In this document: positions 51,965 to 61,156 of the stretch, one piece after another
Layout of the letters: each line of letters starts with the position of its first letter
How positions within the stretch are numbered: the stretch's first letter is position 1
NCBI GenBank assembly: GCA_964615375.1
Contig: CAZTOW010000019.1
Coordinates: 86,302 to 150,301 of the forward strand
Source: CAZKWG01 sp964615375
Lineage (GTDB): Bacteria; Myxococcota_A; UBA796; CAZKWG01
Direction of reading: 5' to 3'
Length of the DNA stretch: 64,000 nucleotides
Made by a program: the position numbers and the translations under genes
The notes under the pieces: model-generated
Database searches by the model: none
Seen by the model: the letters and a program-made list of their open reading frames with translations, nothing else
What the model was told of the DNA's origin: nothing

Positions 51965-54900
51965 CTACTCCCGAGGCCCGCCGCGCGTGAGGATGGAGAA
52001 CACCGCGTTCGCCCCGACCCACAGATCCTGGTATCCATCGCCATCGACGTCCCCGGCGCTCACGATGGCGTCGCCGAAGTTGTCGCAGGTCTCATCCGAG
52101 AAGATCGCGCCGTCCGACTCGGACGACGAAGAGCCGCCCGTGAGCGTCAGCGGCCCATACCAGAGGTGGACCCGCCCCACGTCGTCCGAGCCCGAGTCGT
52201 GCGTCGCCCCCACCACCAGATCCGTGGCGCCGTCCGCGTCCAGATCGATCTCCTCGCCCACGCCCTCCCCGAAGTACTCCTGGCTGCTGGTGCCATAGAC
52301 GGCGAAGTCCGCGCTCACCTCGTCGTACACGCCGTCCTCGGGCAACCCGGACCAGAGGTAGACGATGCCGCGGTGGCTCACCCCGTCCGAGCTCCAGTGC
52401 TGGTCCTCCAGGGCCAGATCCGCGAGCCCGTCTCCGTCCAGGTCCCCCGGCGACCAGGGCATCATCTCGATGTAGTAGGTCTCCGTGGGGATGCTGATCG
52501 GGAGGTCGGCGGCAGAGACCGTCCCCGTGGGGCCGTCCGAGCGCCAGATATAGGTCTGGTCGTCCGCCGAGGTCCCGGACGTGGAGGTCGAGACGGCGAT
52601 CTCCGCGAGCCCGTCCCCGTCGAGGTCCGCGAGGATGTTGTTCTGATCGCCCAGCCGGTCTCCGGTCTCCGCGCCCGTGATGATCAGATCGGCCTCCGCG
52701 AGCCCGCGCTCCGCGCTCACGCCCTCGCTCACGTCGAAGACCCACAGCACGCCCGCGTCCGTGCTCGCGAGGTCGCTGCTCCCGTCGTAGAGCGCGACGC
52801 TCCCGCCCCCGCTGCCGAAGGCGTCCTCCCCGCCGTCCGGCATGGAGGCGAAGAGCACCGTGGCGCTGTCCTCCACGATCATCCAGGCGGAGTCTGACAG
52901 ATCGCGGTCGGTGTGCCCCCCGGCCGAGTCGACCACCCACACCTGGTTGGTGTAGCTTCCCACCACGACCTCTGGCGCGCCGTCCCCGTCCACGTCCGCC
53001 AGGGGGCGCGCCTTGGTGGACGTCGCCACGTCGGCGTTCCACGTGTACGCATACAGATCGGAGACCTCGAAGCTCCCCGCCAGAGGGAGTTTCGAGGGGA
53101 GCACGCGGAGCTGATAGTAGTCCTCGACCACCAGCGTCTCGCTGCCCCCGTCGCCGTCCAGATCGCCCAGGGAGACCACCTCTCCGTACATGTGGGTGTC
53201 GTACCCGTCGATGACCAGCGACGGGGACACGTCCTCGCGGTCACCCTCGGGCGAGCACTGCAGCGCGACGCCGTCGCAGTCGTCGTCATAGGCGTCCCCG
53301 CACACCTCGCTGGCGCCCGGGTAGCTCTGCGCGTCGCCGTCTCTGCAGTCCCCCTCGGCGAGCGTGAAGCCGTCCTCGTCGCGATCCTCGTCCTCCGAGC
53401 GCGGCCCCAGGAGGTCCCGATCCGATCCCCCGTCCAACCCGCCGCGCAGCAGCCCGAAGGCCCCCGTCTCCGAGCTGGTCGAGCCGTAGTCTCTTATCCC
53501 GACAACAATATCCTGAAACCCGTCCCCGTCCTGGTCCCCCGCGGAGACCGAGCCGCCGAGCAGGTGATCGTCCGCGCCCACCAGCTCCATGTCCGGGTAG
53601 TTCAGGCTGTTCTCCGCGTCCAGGGGACCGTAGAAGACGCGTAACTGACCGGGGGTCACATAGCTGCGGATGTTGCCCACCACCAGATCGCCCACCCCGT
53701 CCATGTTCAGATCCGCGACCACCATGCTCGATCCCGTCGCGCTCATGGTCTCGGAGGGGTCCACCACGCTCGCGTAGCCCTCGACCACCGCCGCCACCGG
53801 GCCCCGCAGACCGGCGAGCTCCACCACGGTCCAACCGTAGTCGGCCGTGGAGATGACCAGCTCCGGCAGCCCGTCCCCGCTCAGATCGCCGACCGTGTAG
53901 ATGTCCTCAAACACGTCGTCCGGTGCCGCGATCAGCGCGACCGCGTCGGTCGGGTCCAGGCTCCCGCTCTCCGGGAGCGGCCCCTCGTAGACCAGGAAGC
54001 GCCCCTCCGCGCTCGTCGACCCGTAGCTCATGCCCCAGCCGGGTGAGGGGACCAGCAGATCGTCGATCCCGTCCCCCGTCAGATCGCCCCAGGGTCGCAC
54101 CCGCTCGCCGCTGCTCTCGCTCTTCTCCTCTCCGTAGATCACCAGATCACGCACGCTGTCCAGACGGTAGACGCCAGTGTCCAGCGGGCCGTAGATCACC
54201 GAGACCGTACCCGACTGTACACCATCCGCGTTCGGCTCGGAGGGCGCGCCGATCACCAGATCATCCTGGCCGTCGTCGTTCAGGTCGGTCCCGCCGCCGC
54301 CGTAGCCCGCGTAGTCCGAGCTGCTCGCCCCGTAGATCGTCCAGTCGGCGTCCTCGAGCTCATAGTCGCCCAGCAGGTCCGGGCCGCCGCGGAAGACCGC
54401 GACGATCCCGTCGTCGGAGGCCATGCGGGCGCCCGCGGGCGAGCCGATGAACAGATCATCGAAGCCGTCCCCGTCCAGGTCCCCCGCGGTGCCCATCATC
54501 GCGCCGATGCTGTCGCCGCTGGAGTTGCCCGAGATGGTGACGTCCGCCTGCGCGCTCGTCCCGCTGCCCGAGGGCACCGGCCCGAAGAAGATCGTGACCT
54601 GCCCCTTCGTGCTGCTGTAGACGTCGTCCTGCACCGCGACGTCCTCGGCCCCGTCGCCGTTGATGTCGCCCACGAAGGCCACGTACTCCCCGAGATCCCG
54701 GGCCTCCGAGGTGGTCGCGTTGCTGACCAGGGAGTCCAGATCCGACTCCTCGAGGTCGTCCCCAGGCAGACACGGGGCCGCCCAGCCGTCACAGTCCTCG
54801 TCCGTGCCGTCGTCGCAGCGCTCGGCCGCCGCGGGCGAGCGCGCGTCGTGCACGTCGTCGCAGTCGCCCTCGTCCTCGGAGTACCCGTCCCCGTCGTCAT

Positions 54901-57667
54901 CCTCCGCGGGGTCCGGCGCTGTCGGCCGATCCTCGTCGCGCGGCCCGCCATGCTGGACGAGGATCCGGTGGGTCGTGCTGTACTCGACGTGAACCAGCAC
55001 CTCATCCATCCCGTCGCCGCTCAGGTCGAGCAGCGCCGCCGCCCCGCCGACGTTGGCGCCCGTGGACTTGTAGATGGAGGAGTCCGCGTTCGAGAGCGAG
55101 CTGTCCTCCTCGTCCAGCGGGCCATAGAACAGGAAGCCGCCGCCTTCTCCCGAGCCCAGGAGATCGTTGCCCTTCACCCCCAGCAGCAGATCCGACCAGC
55201 CGTCCCCGTCCACGTCCCCCGTGGCGACGGTCGCGCCCGCCGCGTCCGAGCTCGCCGTCCCCGAGATCTTCAGGTCGGCGTCGCCCAGGGTCATCTGGCC
55301 GGAGGGCAGGGGACCGTAGATCACGCCGACCAGGCCCGCGTTGCTGGCCGCGTCGTCCTCGCCGGTCGCGCCGATGATCAGGTCGTCCACCTCGTCCGCG
55401 TTCAGGTCTCCCCGCAGGGTCACGGCCGCGCCCGCGGCGTCGCCGGAGGCCTCACCGCCCACCCGCAGCGGAGCCGCGCCGACCTCGTAGCGGATCGCGC
55501 GCAGCGGCCCGAACCAGACCCACACCGCCCCCGCGCCCGAGGCGCCCCCGTCCGAGCCCGAGCTCGCCAGCGCCAGATCCGCATAGCCGTCCCCGTCCAC
55601 GTCCCCGCCGCCCGAGGCCAGCTTCAGCGCGTCGCTGGCGCGCTCTCCGTCGAAGCGGGCATGCGTGCCCGGGTCGAGCTGCCCGTCCTCCAGGTCCGTC
55701 GCGAAGGCCACGTACACCGCGCCCGCCGCGCTGTCGGTCGTGTCCAGCCCCTCCGCGCCGATGAGCAGATCGTCGAGGCCGTCCCCGTCCAGATCCCCGC
55801 CCGCGGAGACGACACCGCCCGCGGCGTCGCCCGCGACCTCGCCCAGCAGCGTCACGCCCGCGTCGCTCGCCCCCAGGCTCGTGTCCGTCCCATCGTCCGA
55901 GAAGAGGTAGACCGCGCCCGCCGCGCTGCCCGAGGAGTCCTCGCCAGGGGCCCCGACCACCAGCTCGTCGAAGCCGTCCCCGTCCACGTCGGGCAGCGTC
56001 GCCAGCGCCGACCCGAAGCTGTCGCTGGTCGCGCCGCCGAAGTAGTACGCCTCCGAGTCATAGATGGTCATCAGATCCGTATCTTCACCATCCCAGCTGA
56101 AACGGTACACATAGCCCTGCGTACTGCCGCTCGAGGTCGTGGGGAGGCCGACGATCAGCTCGTCGTAGCCGTCCTCGTCCACGTCCGAGAGCGCGGTCAC
56201 CGCCCCGTTCAGGATGGTGTAGCCCCCGCTGCGGACCTCCAGATCCGAGGTGGCGATGGTGCCCGTTGGCGCGCAGTCCTCGTCGCCGATGTCCAGGCCG
56301 TCACAGTCCTGGTCCACCCCGTCCCCACACCACTCGGTCGCCTCCGGGTGGACGTCCGCGTTCGTGTCGTCGCAGTCTTCGCCCACGTCCGTGTACTCCG
56401 CCGAGAGCTCACAGACCAGCACCACGCTCGCCTCGTCCCCGTACCCGTCGCCGTCCGCGTCCACATAGGCGGAGAGCGCGTCGGTGGCGTCCTCGTCGAC
56501 CTCCCCGTCGCAGTCTTCGTCGCGTCCATCGCAGGTCTCCGGGGCGCCCGCGTACACGGTGGGGTCGAGATCGTCACAGTCCGAGGACGAGCTCACCAGG
56601 CCATCCTCCAGCTCACAGGCCGACATCGGGCTGGCCAGGTCGCCGTCCCCGTCCCCGTCGGCGTCCGTGTACCAGGTCCCGGCGTCGATGCTGGTGTCTG
56701 GATCGACCACGCCGTCGCAGTCGTCATCCTCGCCGTTGCAGAGCTCGTCCGCCTCCGGGTGGATCTCCGCGTCGGTCTCGTCGCAGTCTCCACCCTCCGC
56801 GACGTAGCGGGAGGGCGCGTCGCAGCTCACCTTGCTGAGGCTGTCGTCGCCGAAGCCGTCCGAGTCGCGATCATAGTACCAGGTGGTGGCGTCCTCGCTC
56901 ACGTCCGGATCCGTCCGGCCGTCACAGTCGTCGTCGATGTCGTTGCACAGCTCCGTCGCCCCCGGGTAGACCGCCGCGTCGTCGTCATCGCAGTCTCCCG
57001 TCTCCTCGGCGTAGCCCTCGGGCAGGGTGCAGCTCGACGTGCTCTCGTCGTCGTCACCGTAGCCGTCGCCGTCCGCGTCCCGCGGCCAGCTCGACGCGTC
57101 GACGCTGGTGACGGGGTCGATCTCCCCGTCGCAGTCATCGTCAATCTCGTTGCAGCGCTCCTCGGCGTCGGGGTTGACGTCTTCATCGGCGTCGTCGCAG
57201 TCCCCCCCCACAGAGACCCGTCCGGCGGGGCGCGTGCAGCTCGTGCTGACGGAGCCTTCGTCTCCGTAGCCGTCTCCGTCCAGATCGCTGTACCAGGAGA
57301 GGGCGTCCAGACTGCTGTCTGGATCGGTCACCCCGTCACAGTCGTCGTCCACGCCGTTGCAGAGCTCGTCCGCGCCGGGGTGGACGGACGGATCGGCGTC
57401 GTCGCAGTCTCCCGCCTCCGGGGCCCAGCCATCGCCGTCCTCATCGATCGGGACCGGCTCACCGGTGTCGGTGTCGTCGCCTCCGTCGGTGTCGTCGCCC
57501 CCGTCGGTGTCGTCGCCCCCGTTCGTGTCGTCGCCCCCGTCGGTGTCGTCGCCCGGAGCTCCCGAGTCCGAGTGGTCCGTCCCTCGGCTGTCCCCGGGGT
57601 TGGTCTTGTCGTCCGCGGGACCCGTGCAGGCGGCGACGAGGACGAGGAAGGGCATCAGGCGCAGCAT
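51965..57667 (-). CDS. Giant MopE / FG-GAP lipoprotein (1900 aa)
   Basis: Lipobox V-L-V-A-A-C-T after MLRLMPF. A linker of five D-D-T-D-G-G units (about 38-68; 18-base DNA repeats near 57470-57560) is followed by seven to eight MopE units (about 72-455). Then come long runs of FG-GAP repeats (G-D-x-D-G-D-G-x-D-D-L-x-x-G and A-G-x-V-Y-x-x), interrupted twice by single MopE units (about 905-960 and 1415-1450). This suggests three propeller blocks separated by metal-binding spacers. It is probably an outer-membrane-anchored extended adhesin. It does not overlap its neighbours, and no partner is obvious. Confidence 0.88.
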   Translation of the reverse strand: MLRLMPFLVLVAACTGPADDKTNPGDSRGTDHSDSGAPGDDTDGGDDTNGGDDTDGGDDTDGGDDTDTGEPVPIDEDGDGWAPEAGDCDDADPSVHPGADELCNGVDDDCDGVTDPDSSLDALSWYSDLDGDGYGDEGSVSTSCTRPAGRVSVGGDCDDADEDVNPDAEERCNEIDDDCDGEIDPVTSVDASSWPRDADGDGYGDDDESTSSCTLPEGYAEETGDCDDDDAAVYPGATELCNDIDDDCDGRTDPDVSEDATTWYYDRDSDGFGDDSLSKVSCDAPSRYVAEGGDCDETDAEIHPEADELCNGEDDDCDGVVDPDTSIDAGTWYTDADGDGDGDLASPMSACELEDGLVSSSSDCDDLDPTVYAGAPETCDGRDEDCDGEVDEDATDALSAYVDADGDGYGDEASVVLVCELSAEYTDVGEDCDDTNADVHPEATEWCGDGVDQDCDGLDIGDEDCAPTGTIATSDLEVRSGGYTILNGAVTALSDVDEDGYDELIVGLPTTSSGSTQGYVYRFSWDGEDTDLMTIYDSEAYYFGGATSDSFGSALATLPDVDGDGFDELVVGAPGEDSSGSAAGAVYLFSDDGTDTSLGASDAGVTLLGEVAGDAAGGVVSAGGDLDGDGLDDLLIGAEGLDTTDSAAGAVYVAFATDLEDGQLDPGTHARFDGERASDALKLASGGGDVDGDGYADLALASSGSDGGASGAGAVWVWFGPLRAIRYEVGAAPLRVGGEASGDAAGAAVTLRGDLNADEVDDLIIGATGEDDAASNAGLVGVIYGPLPSGQMTLGDADLKISGTASSDAAGATVATGDVDGDGWSDLLLGVKGNDLLGSGEGGGFLFYGPLDEEDSSLSNADSSIYKSTGANVGGAAALLDLSGDGMDEVLVHVEYSTTHRILVQHGGPRDEDRPTAPDPAEDDDGDGYSEDEGDCDDVHDARSPAAAERCDDGTDEDCDGWAAPCLPGDDLEESDLDSLVSNATTSEARDLGEYVAFVGDINGDGAEDVAVQDDVYSSTKGQVTIFFGPVPSGSGTSAQADVTISGNSSGDSIGAMMGTAGDLDGDGFDDLFIGSPAGARMASDDGIVAVFRGGPDLLGDYELEDADWTIYGASSSDYAGYGGGGTDLNDDGQDDLVIGAPSEPNADGVQSGTVSVIYGPLDTGVYRLDSVRDLVIYGEEKSESSGERVRPWGDLTGDGIDDLLVPSPGWGMSYGSTSAEGRFLVYEGPLPESGSLDPTDAVALIAAPDDVFEDIYTVGDLSGDGLPELVISTADYGWTVVELAGLRGPVAAVVEGYASVVDPSETMSATGSSMVVADLNMDGVGDLVVGNIRSYVTPGQLRVFYGPLDAENSLNYPDMELVGADDHLLGGSVSAGDQDGDGFQDIVVGIRDYGSTSSETGAFGLLRGGLDGGSDRDLLGPRSEDEDRDEDGFTLAEGDCRDGDAQSYPGASEVCGDAYDDDCDGVALQCSPEGDREDVSPSLVIDGYDTHMYGEVVSLGDLDGDGGSETLVVEDYYQLRVLPSKLPLAGSFEVSDLYAYTWNADVATSTKARPLADVDGDGAPEVVVGSYTNQVWVVDSAGGHTDRDLSDSAWMIVEDSATVLFASMPDGGEDAFGSGGGSVALYDGSSDLASTDAGVLWVFDVSEGVSAERGLAEADLIITGAETGDRLGDQNNILADLDGDGLAEIAVSTSTSGTSADDQTYIWRSDGPTGTVSAADLPISIPTETYYIEMMPWSPGDLDGDGLADLALEDQHWSSDGVSHRGIVYLWSGLPEDGVYDEVSADFAVYGTSSQEYFGEGVGEEIDLDADGATDLVVGATHDSGSDDVGRVHLWYGPLTLTGGSSSSESDGAIFSDETCDNFGDAIVSAGDVDGDGYQDLWVGANAVFSILTRGGPRE

Positions 57668-57759
57668 GACGGCTCCAGCTATCGCCGCATCCTACGATCA
57701 GGTCTCCCCACCGGCAAGCGCCCATCGCCCGGCCAGCGGTGCCCGACCGCGCGCGCATG

Positions 57760-57789
57760 TTGACCCCGCACGGAAGTCCAGCGTATCCT
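57760..57789 (+). promoter_or_regulatory. Candidate promoter of the CotH-like gene
   Basis: TTGACC (57760-57765), an 18-base spacer, then TATCCT (57784-57789), 33 bases before ATG 57823. Both hexamers are close to consensus and the divergent neighbour starts at 57667. Confidence 0.45.
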
Positions 57790-57822
57790 GAACCTTCGCA
57801 GTCCTCACCCTCCGGAGCCTCG

Positions 57823-59580
57823 ATGACCCGCACCCCGCTGCTCGCGCTGCTCGCCCTGGGCTGCCGCCCGGTCAAGGTGCCCGCGGAGAGCGCGAGCCCG
57901 CCCGGGGAGACGGCTGAGACGGGGGATAGTGGCAGCTCTCACACGGACGAGCACACGGCGGAGACCGCGGACACAGGTGAGACAGGTGACACCAGCGAGC
58001 AGGTCCCGCCCGCGCTCCCCAGCCTCTTCCTCAACGAGATCCTCCCCGGCAACGCGTTCACCAACAGCTACGAGACCGACATCGGCGCCTCCGTCGCCGA
58101 CTGGATCGAGCTCTACAACGCGGGCGAGCAGGACGTGGGGCTGGGCGGGCTCTGCATCACCGACACGCTGGACGACCCCTGTCTGCACGAGCTCTCCGCC
58201 GAGCTGGTCGTGCCCGCGCGCGGTCATCTTGTCCTGTGGGCCGACGACGCCCCGGACATCGGGCCGGAGCACCTGGGCTTCCGCCTGAACGAGGCCGGCG
58301 AGGCCGTGGGCCTCTTCCTGGGGGACAGCCAGCCCATCGACCAGATCCAGTACGGGTCGCAGGTGGTGGACTGGTCCATCGCCCGCGTGCCCGACGGCTC
58401 CACCACCTGGGAGGTCGGCGTCGAGCCTACCCCAGAGGCCCACAACGGCGCGGGCGAGGGCGAGGCCGACCTGCCCGGCCCGGACGTGGAGGAGGTCCCC
58501 GCCGCCGAGGACCTGAGCGAGATCTACTACAACCCGGAGTCGATGGTGGAGGTGGGCCTGGAGCTCTCGGCCGAGGCCCTGGCCTCGCTCGAGGACGAGC
58601 CCTACACCTGGGTTCAAGGCAGCTTCACCCACGAGGGCCGGACCTACGCCCCCGTCGCCGTGCGCGTCAAGGGCGAGAACTCCTACCTGCCCATCTCCCA
58701 GAAGTCCTCGATGAAGGTCAAGTTCGACACCTACGTCAGCGGCGGCGTGTTCCTGGGGATGCAGGAGATCACGCTCAACAACATGTCGAATGACTACTCG
58801 ATGATGCACGAGCGGGTCGCCTACTGGGTGTACCGGAACGCTGGCCTCCCCGCCGCCCGCGCCAATCACGCCTGGGTCACGATGAACGGCGAGGACTACG
58901 GGCTCTTCACCAACCTGGAGACGGTGGACGAGTACCTGATCGGGCGCTGGTTCGAGGACAACACTGGCACGCTGTACGAGGTCCACGACGTGGACTTCGA
59001 GGACGTCTGGGTGGACGAGTTCACCCTCGAGCTCGGCGAGGACGACCGGTCCAACCTCCAGGGCCTCGCCGACGCCATGGAGGAGGAGGACCCGGATCTG
59101 GCCTGGGCCCTGGCCGCCGAGCACCTGAGCATCGAGAGCTGGCAGCTCTTCTGGGCCGTGGGCGCGGTGGTCGGACAGTTCGACTCCTACCCCTATGGCT
59201 ACCCGGGCGACGACTGCCACGTCTACGACGATCCCACCACGGGCGTCCTGCACTTCCTGCCGCACGGGGTGGACGAGACCTTCTACTCGGAGTCGCAGTC
59301 GCTCACCAGCGTCTACGGGATCCTGGCCGAGCAGTGCCTCGCGTCGGAGACCTGCACGGACGAGTGGGTGGACACCATCTGGCGGGTGCAGACCATCAGC
59401 GAGGAGGAGGACATCCTGGCCTTCGCCGAGCGCGTCCAGGCGCAGATCCAACGTTATGTCCGTCAGGATCCCAACAAGCCCTATGAGCTGGAGACGGTGG
59501 AGGACTACCAGGACGCGATGCTGGAATTCATCGAGGAGCGTGCCGGGGACCTGGAGGATCAGATAGGACCCCGCCCCTGA
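57823..59580 (+). CDS. Lamin-tail / CotH-kinase-like lipoprotein
   Basis: ATG 57823 gives the signal L-L-A-L-L-A-L-G-C-R; earlier in-frame codons from 57739 lack a signal. 585 residues. After a Thr/Glu/Asp-rich linker, about 70-205 is a lamin-tail domain (L-N-E-I-L-P-G-N, W-I-E-L-Y-N-A-G, V-V-P-A-R-G-H-L-V-L-W-A-D-D). About 225-560 resembles CotH kinases: V-R-V-K-G-E-N-S, K-S-S-M-K-V-K-F, E-R-V-A-Y-W-V-Y-R-N-A-G, and F-L-P-H-G-V-D-E-T-F. In active CotH the last motif usually holds two Asp (W-D-x-D); here one is replaced, so activity is uncertain. The Cys pair near 505-515 may form a disulfide. Confidence 0.85.
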   Translation: MTRTPLLALLALGCRPVKVPAESASPPGETAETGDSGSSHTDEHTAETADTGETGDTSEQVPPALPSLFLNEILPGNAFTNSYETDIGASVADWIELYNAGEQDVGLGGLCITDTLDDPCLHELSAELVVPARGHLVLWADDAPDIGPEHLGFRLNEAGEAVGLFLGDSQPIDQIQYGSQVVDWSIARVPDGSTTWEVGVEPTPEAHNGAGEGEADLPGPDVEEVPAAEDLSEIYYNPESMVEVGLELSAEALASLEDEPYTWVQGSFTHEGRTYAPVAVRVKGENSYLPISQKSSMKVKFDTYVSGGVFLGMQEITLNNMSNDYSMMHERVAYWVYRNAGLPAARANHAWVTMNGEDYGLFTNLETVDEYLIGRWFEDNTGTLYEVHDVDFEDVWVDEFTLELGEDDRSNLQGLADAMEEEDPDLAWALAAEHLSIESWQLFWAVGAVVGQFDSYPYGYPGDDCHVYDDPTTGVLHFLPHGVDETFYSESQSLTSVYGILAEQCLASETCTDEWVDTIWRVQTISEEEDILAFAERVQAQIQRYVRQDPNKPYELETVEDYQDAMLEFIEERAGDLEDQIGPRP

Positions 59581-59612
59581 TCCTCCCGCCCCTCCGCACC
59601 CCGAGCCCTCCC

Positions 59613-61109
59613 GTGACCGACAGCCCCAGCACCCTCGCCGCCGTGGACCTCGGGTCCAACAGCTTCCACATGGTGGTGGCCCGCGTCCAGGGGGCGGACT
59701 TCCAGGTCCTCGACCGCGTCAAGAGCTCCGTCCGCCTGGCCGCCGGCCTCGACAGCCGCGGGCGCCTGAGCGCGGACGCCCGGGAGCGCGCGCTGGCCTG
59801 CCTGCGCACCTTCGGCGAGCGCGTGCGCGAGCTCCCTCCCGGCAGCGTGCGGGCCGTGGGCACCAACACCCTGCGCAAAGCCCAGGACGCTCGGGCCTTC
59901 CTCGCCGAGGCCGAGCGCGCGCTGGGCCACCCCATCGAGATCATCAGCGGCCATGAGGAGGCCCGCCTCATCTACACCGGCGTCTGGCGGGACGTGGTGG
60001 CCCCCGGGCGCCGCCTCGTGGTGGACATCGGCGGCGGCAGCACGGAGCTCATCCTGGGCGAGGGCCCCGAGCCCCGGCGTCTGGACAGCCTGTTCATGGG
60101 AGCCGTGAGCTGGTCGCAGCGCTACTTCCCCGAGGGCGAGATCAAGAAAGAGGGCCTGCGCCGCGGGGTCATGGCCGCCAGCCTGGAGCTGGAGCCGGTG
60201 GCGGCCCGCTACCGCGCGGAGGGCTGGGACCTGGCCATCGGGTCCTCGGGCACCATCCTGGCCATCGAGAAGATCCTGATCGAGAGCGGCCTGGCGCCCG
60301 AGGGCATCAGCCCGCGCGGCCTGCGCCGGCTGCGGGCGGCGCTGCTGAAGGCGGGGAGGGTGGGGGCCCTGCGCCTCCCCGGCCTCCAGAACGACCGGCG
60401 CCCCGTGCTGCCCGGCGGGCTGGCCGTGCTCTCGGCGGTGGTCGGCGTGCTGGGCGTCGAGCGCCTGCGCACCTCACAGTCCGCGCTGCGCGAGGGCGTG
60501 CTCATCGACCTGCTCGGCCGCTTGCGCCACGAGGACATCCGCGCCCACAGCATCGACGCCCTCGCCGCGCGCTTCGGCTGCGACCTCGCCCAGGCCCGCC
60601 GGGTGGAGCAGACCGCGATCCAGCTCTTCGATCAGGTCGCAGAGAGCTGGGCGCTCGACCTCGACGTGGACCGCCCCCTGCTGGGCTGGGCCGCGCGCTG
60701 CCACGAGCTGGGCCTCTTCATCGCCTGGAGCGGCCACCACAAGCATGGGGCCTACATCCTGGCCAACGCCGATCTGGCTGGCTTCTCCAAGGGGGAGCAG
60801 GGCGCCCTGGCCGCCCTCGTGCTCGGCCACCGCGGGCGCCTGGAGGCCGCGCGCCTGAGCGAGCTCTGCCCGAACCCGCCCGCCGCCCTCCTGCGCCTCG
60901 CCGTCCTGCTCCGCCTCTCCGCCCGCCTGCACCGTAGCCGCGCCGACCGCCCGCTCCCGCCGCTCGAGCTCTCCGCCGTCGCCAGCGCCCTGACCCTGCA
61001 CCTGCCCGAGGGCGCCCTGGACGACCGCCCGCTGACCGCCGCCGACCTGGAGGAGGAGGCCGAGGCCCTGGCGGCGGCGGGCTTCGCGCTCCAGGTGCGG
61101 GAGGGGTGA
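59613..61109 (+). CDS. ppx: Exopolyphosphatase / pppGpp phosphohydrolase (Ppx/GppA)
   Basis: GTG 59613 gives 498 residues, normal for the long form. The ASKHA phosphate loops A-V-D-L-G-S-N-S-F-H-M-V-V (about 9-21) and V-V-D-I-G-G-G-S-T-E-L-I (about 137-148) are intact. E-I-I-S-G-H-E-E-A-R (catalytic Glu) and I-G-S-S-G-T-I lie between and after them. The C-terminal HD-like helical domain has H-E-L-G-L-F-I-A-W-S-G-H-H-K-H-G. It removes terminal phosphates from polyphosphate, and related enzymes also act on pppGpp; sequence alone cannot tell these apart. It starts 32 bases after the CotH-like gene. Confidence 0.9.
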   Translation: MTDSPSTLAAVDLGSNSFHMVVARVQGADFQVLDRVKSSVRLAAGLDSRGRLSADARERALACLRTFGERVRELPPGSVRAVGTNTLRKAQDARAFLAEAERALGHPIEIISGHEEARLIYTGVWRDVVAPGRRLVVDIGGGSTELILGEGPEPRRLDSLFMGAVSWSQRYFPEGEIKKEGLRRGVMAASLELEPVAARYRAEGWDLAIGSSGTILAIEKILIESGLAPEGISPRGLRRLRAALLKAGRVGALRLPGLQNDRRPVLPGGLAVLSAVVGVLGVERLRTSQSALREGVLIDLLGRLRHEDIRAHSIDALAARFGCDLAQARRVEQTAIQLFDQVAESWALDLDVDRPLLGWAARCHELGLFIAWSGHHKHGAYILANADLAGFSKGEQGALAALVLGHRGRLEAARLSELCPNPPAALLRLAVLLRLSARLHRSRADRPLPPLELSAVASALTLHLPEGALDDRPLTAADLEEEAEALAAAGFALQVREG

Positions 61110-61156
61110 GGGGGAGGGGTGAGGGGGAGGGGACGCGGGGAAGGGCAAGACGGAGC
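61110..61156 (+). other. G-rich tract between convergent genes
   Basis: Runs of 3-5 G recur (gaggggtgagggggaggggt twice overlapping, from about 61103 to 61132), partly within the end of ppx. It could form a G-quadruplex and act in transcript ends between the convergent ppx and lipoprotein genes. There is no hairpin-type terminator here. Confidence 0.4.
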
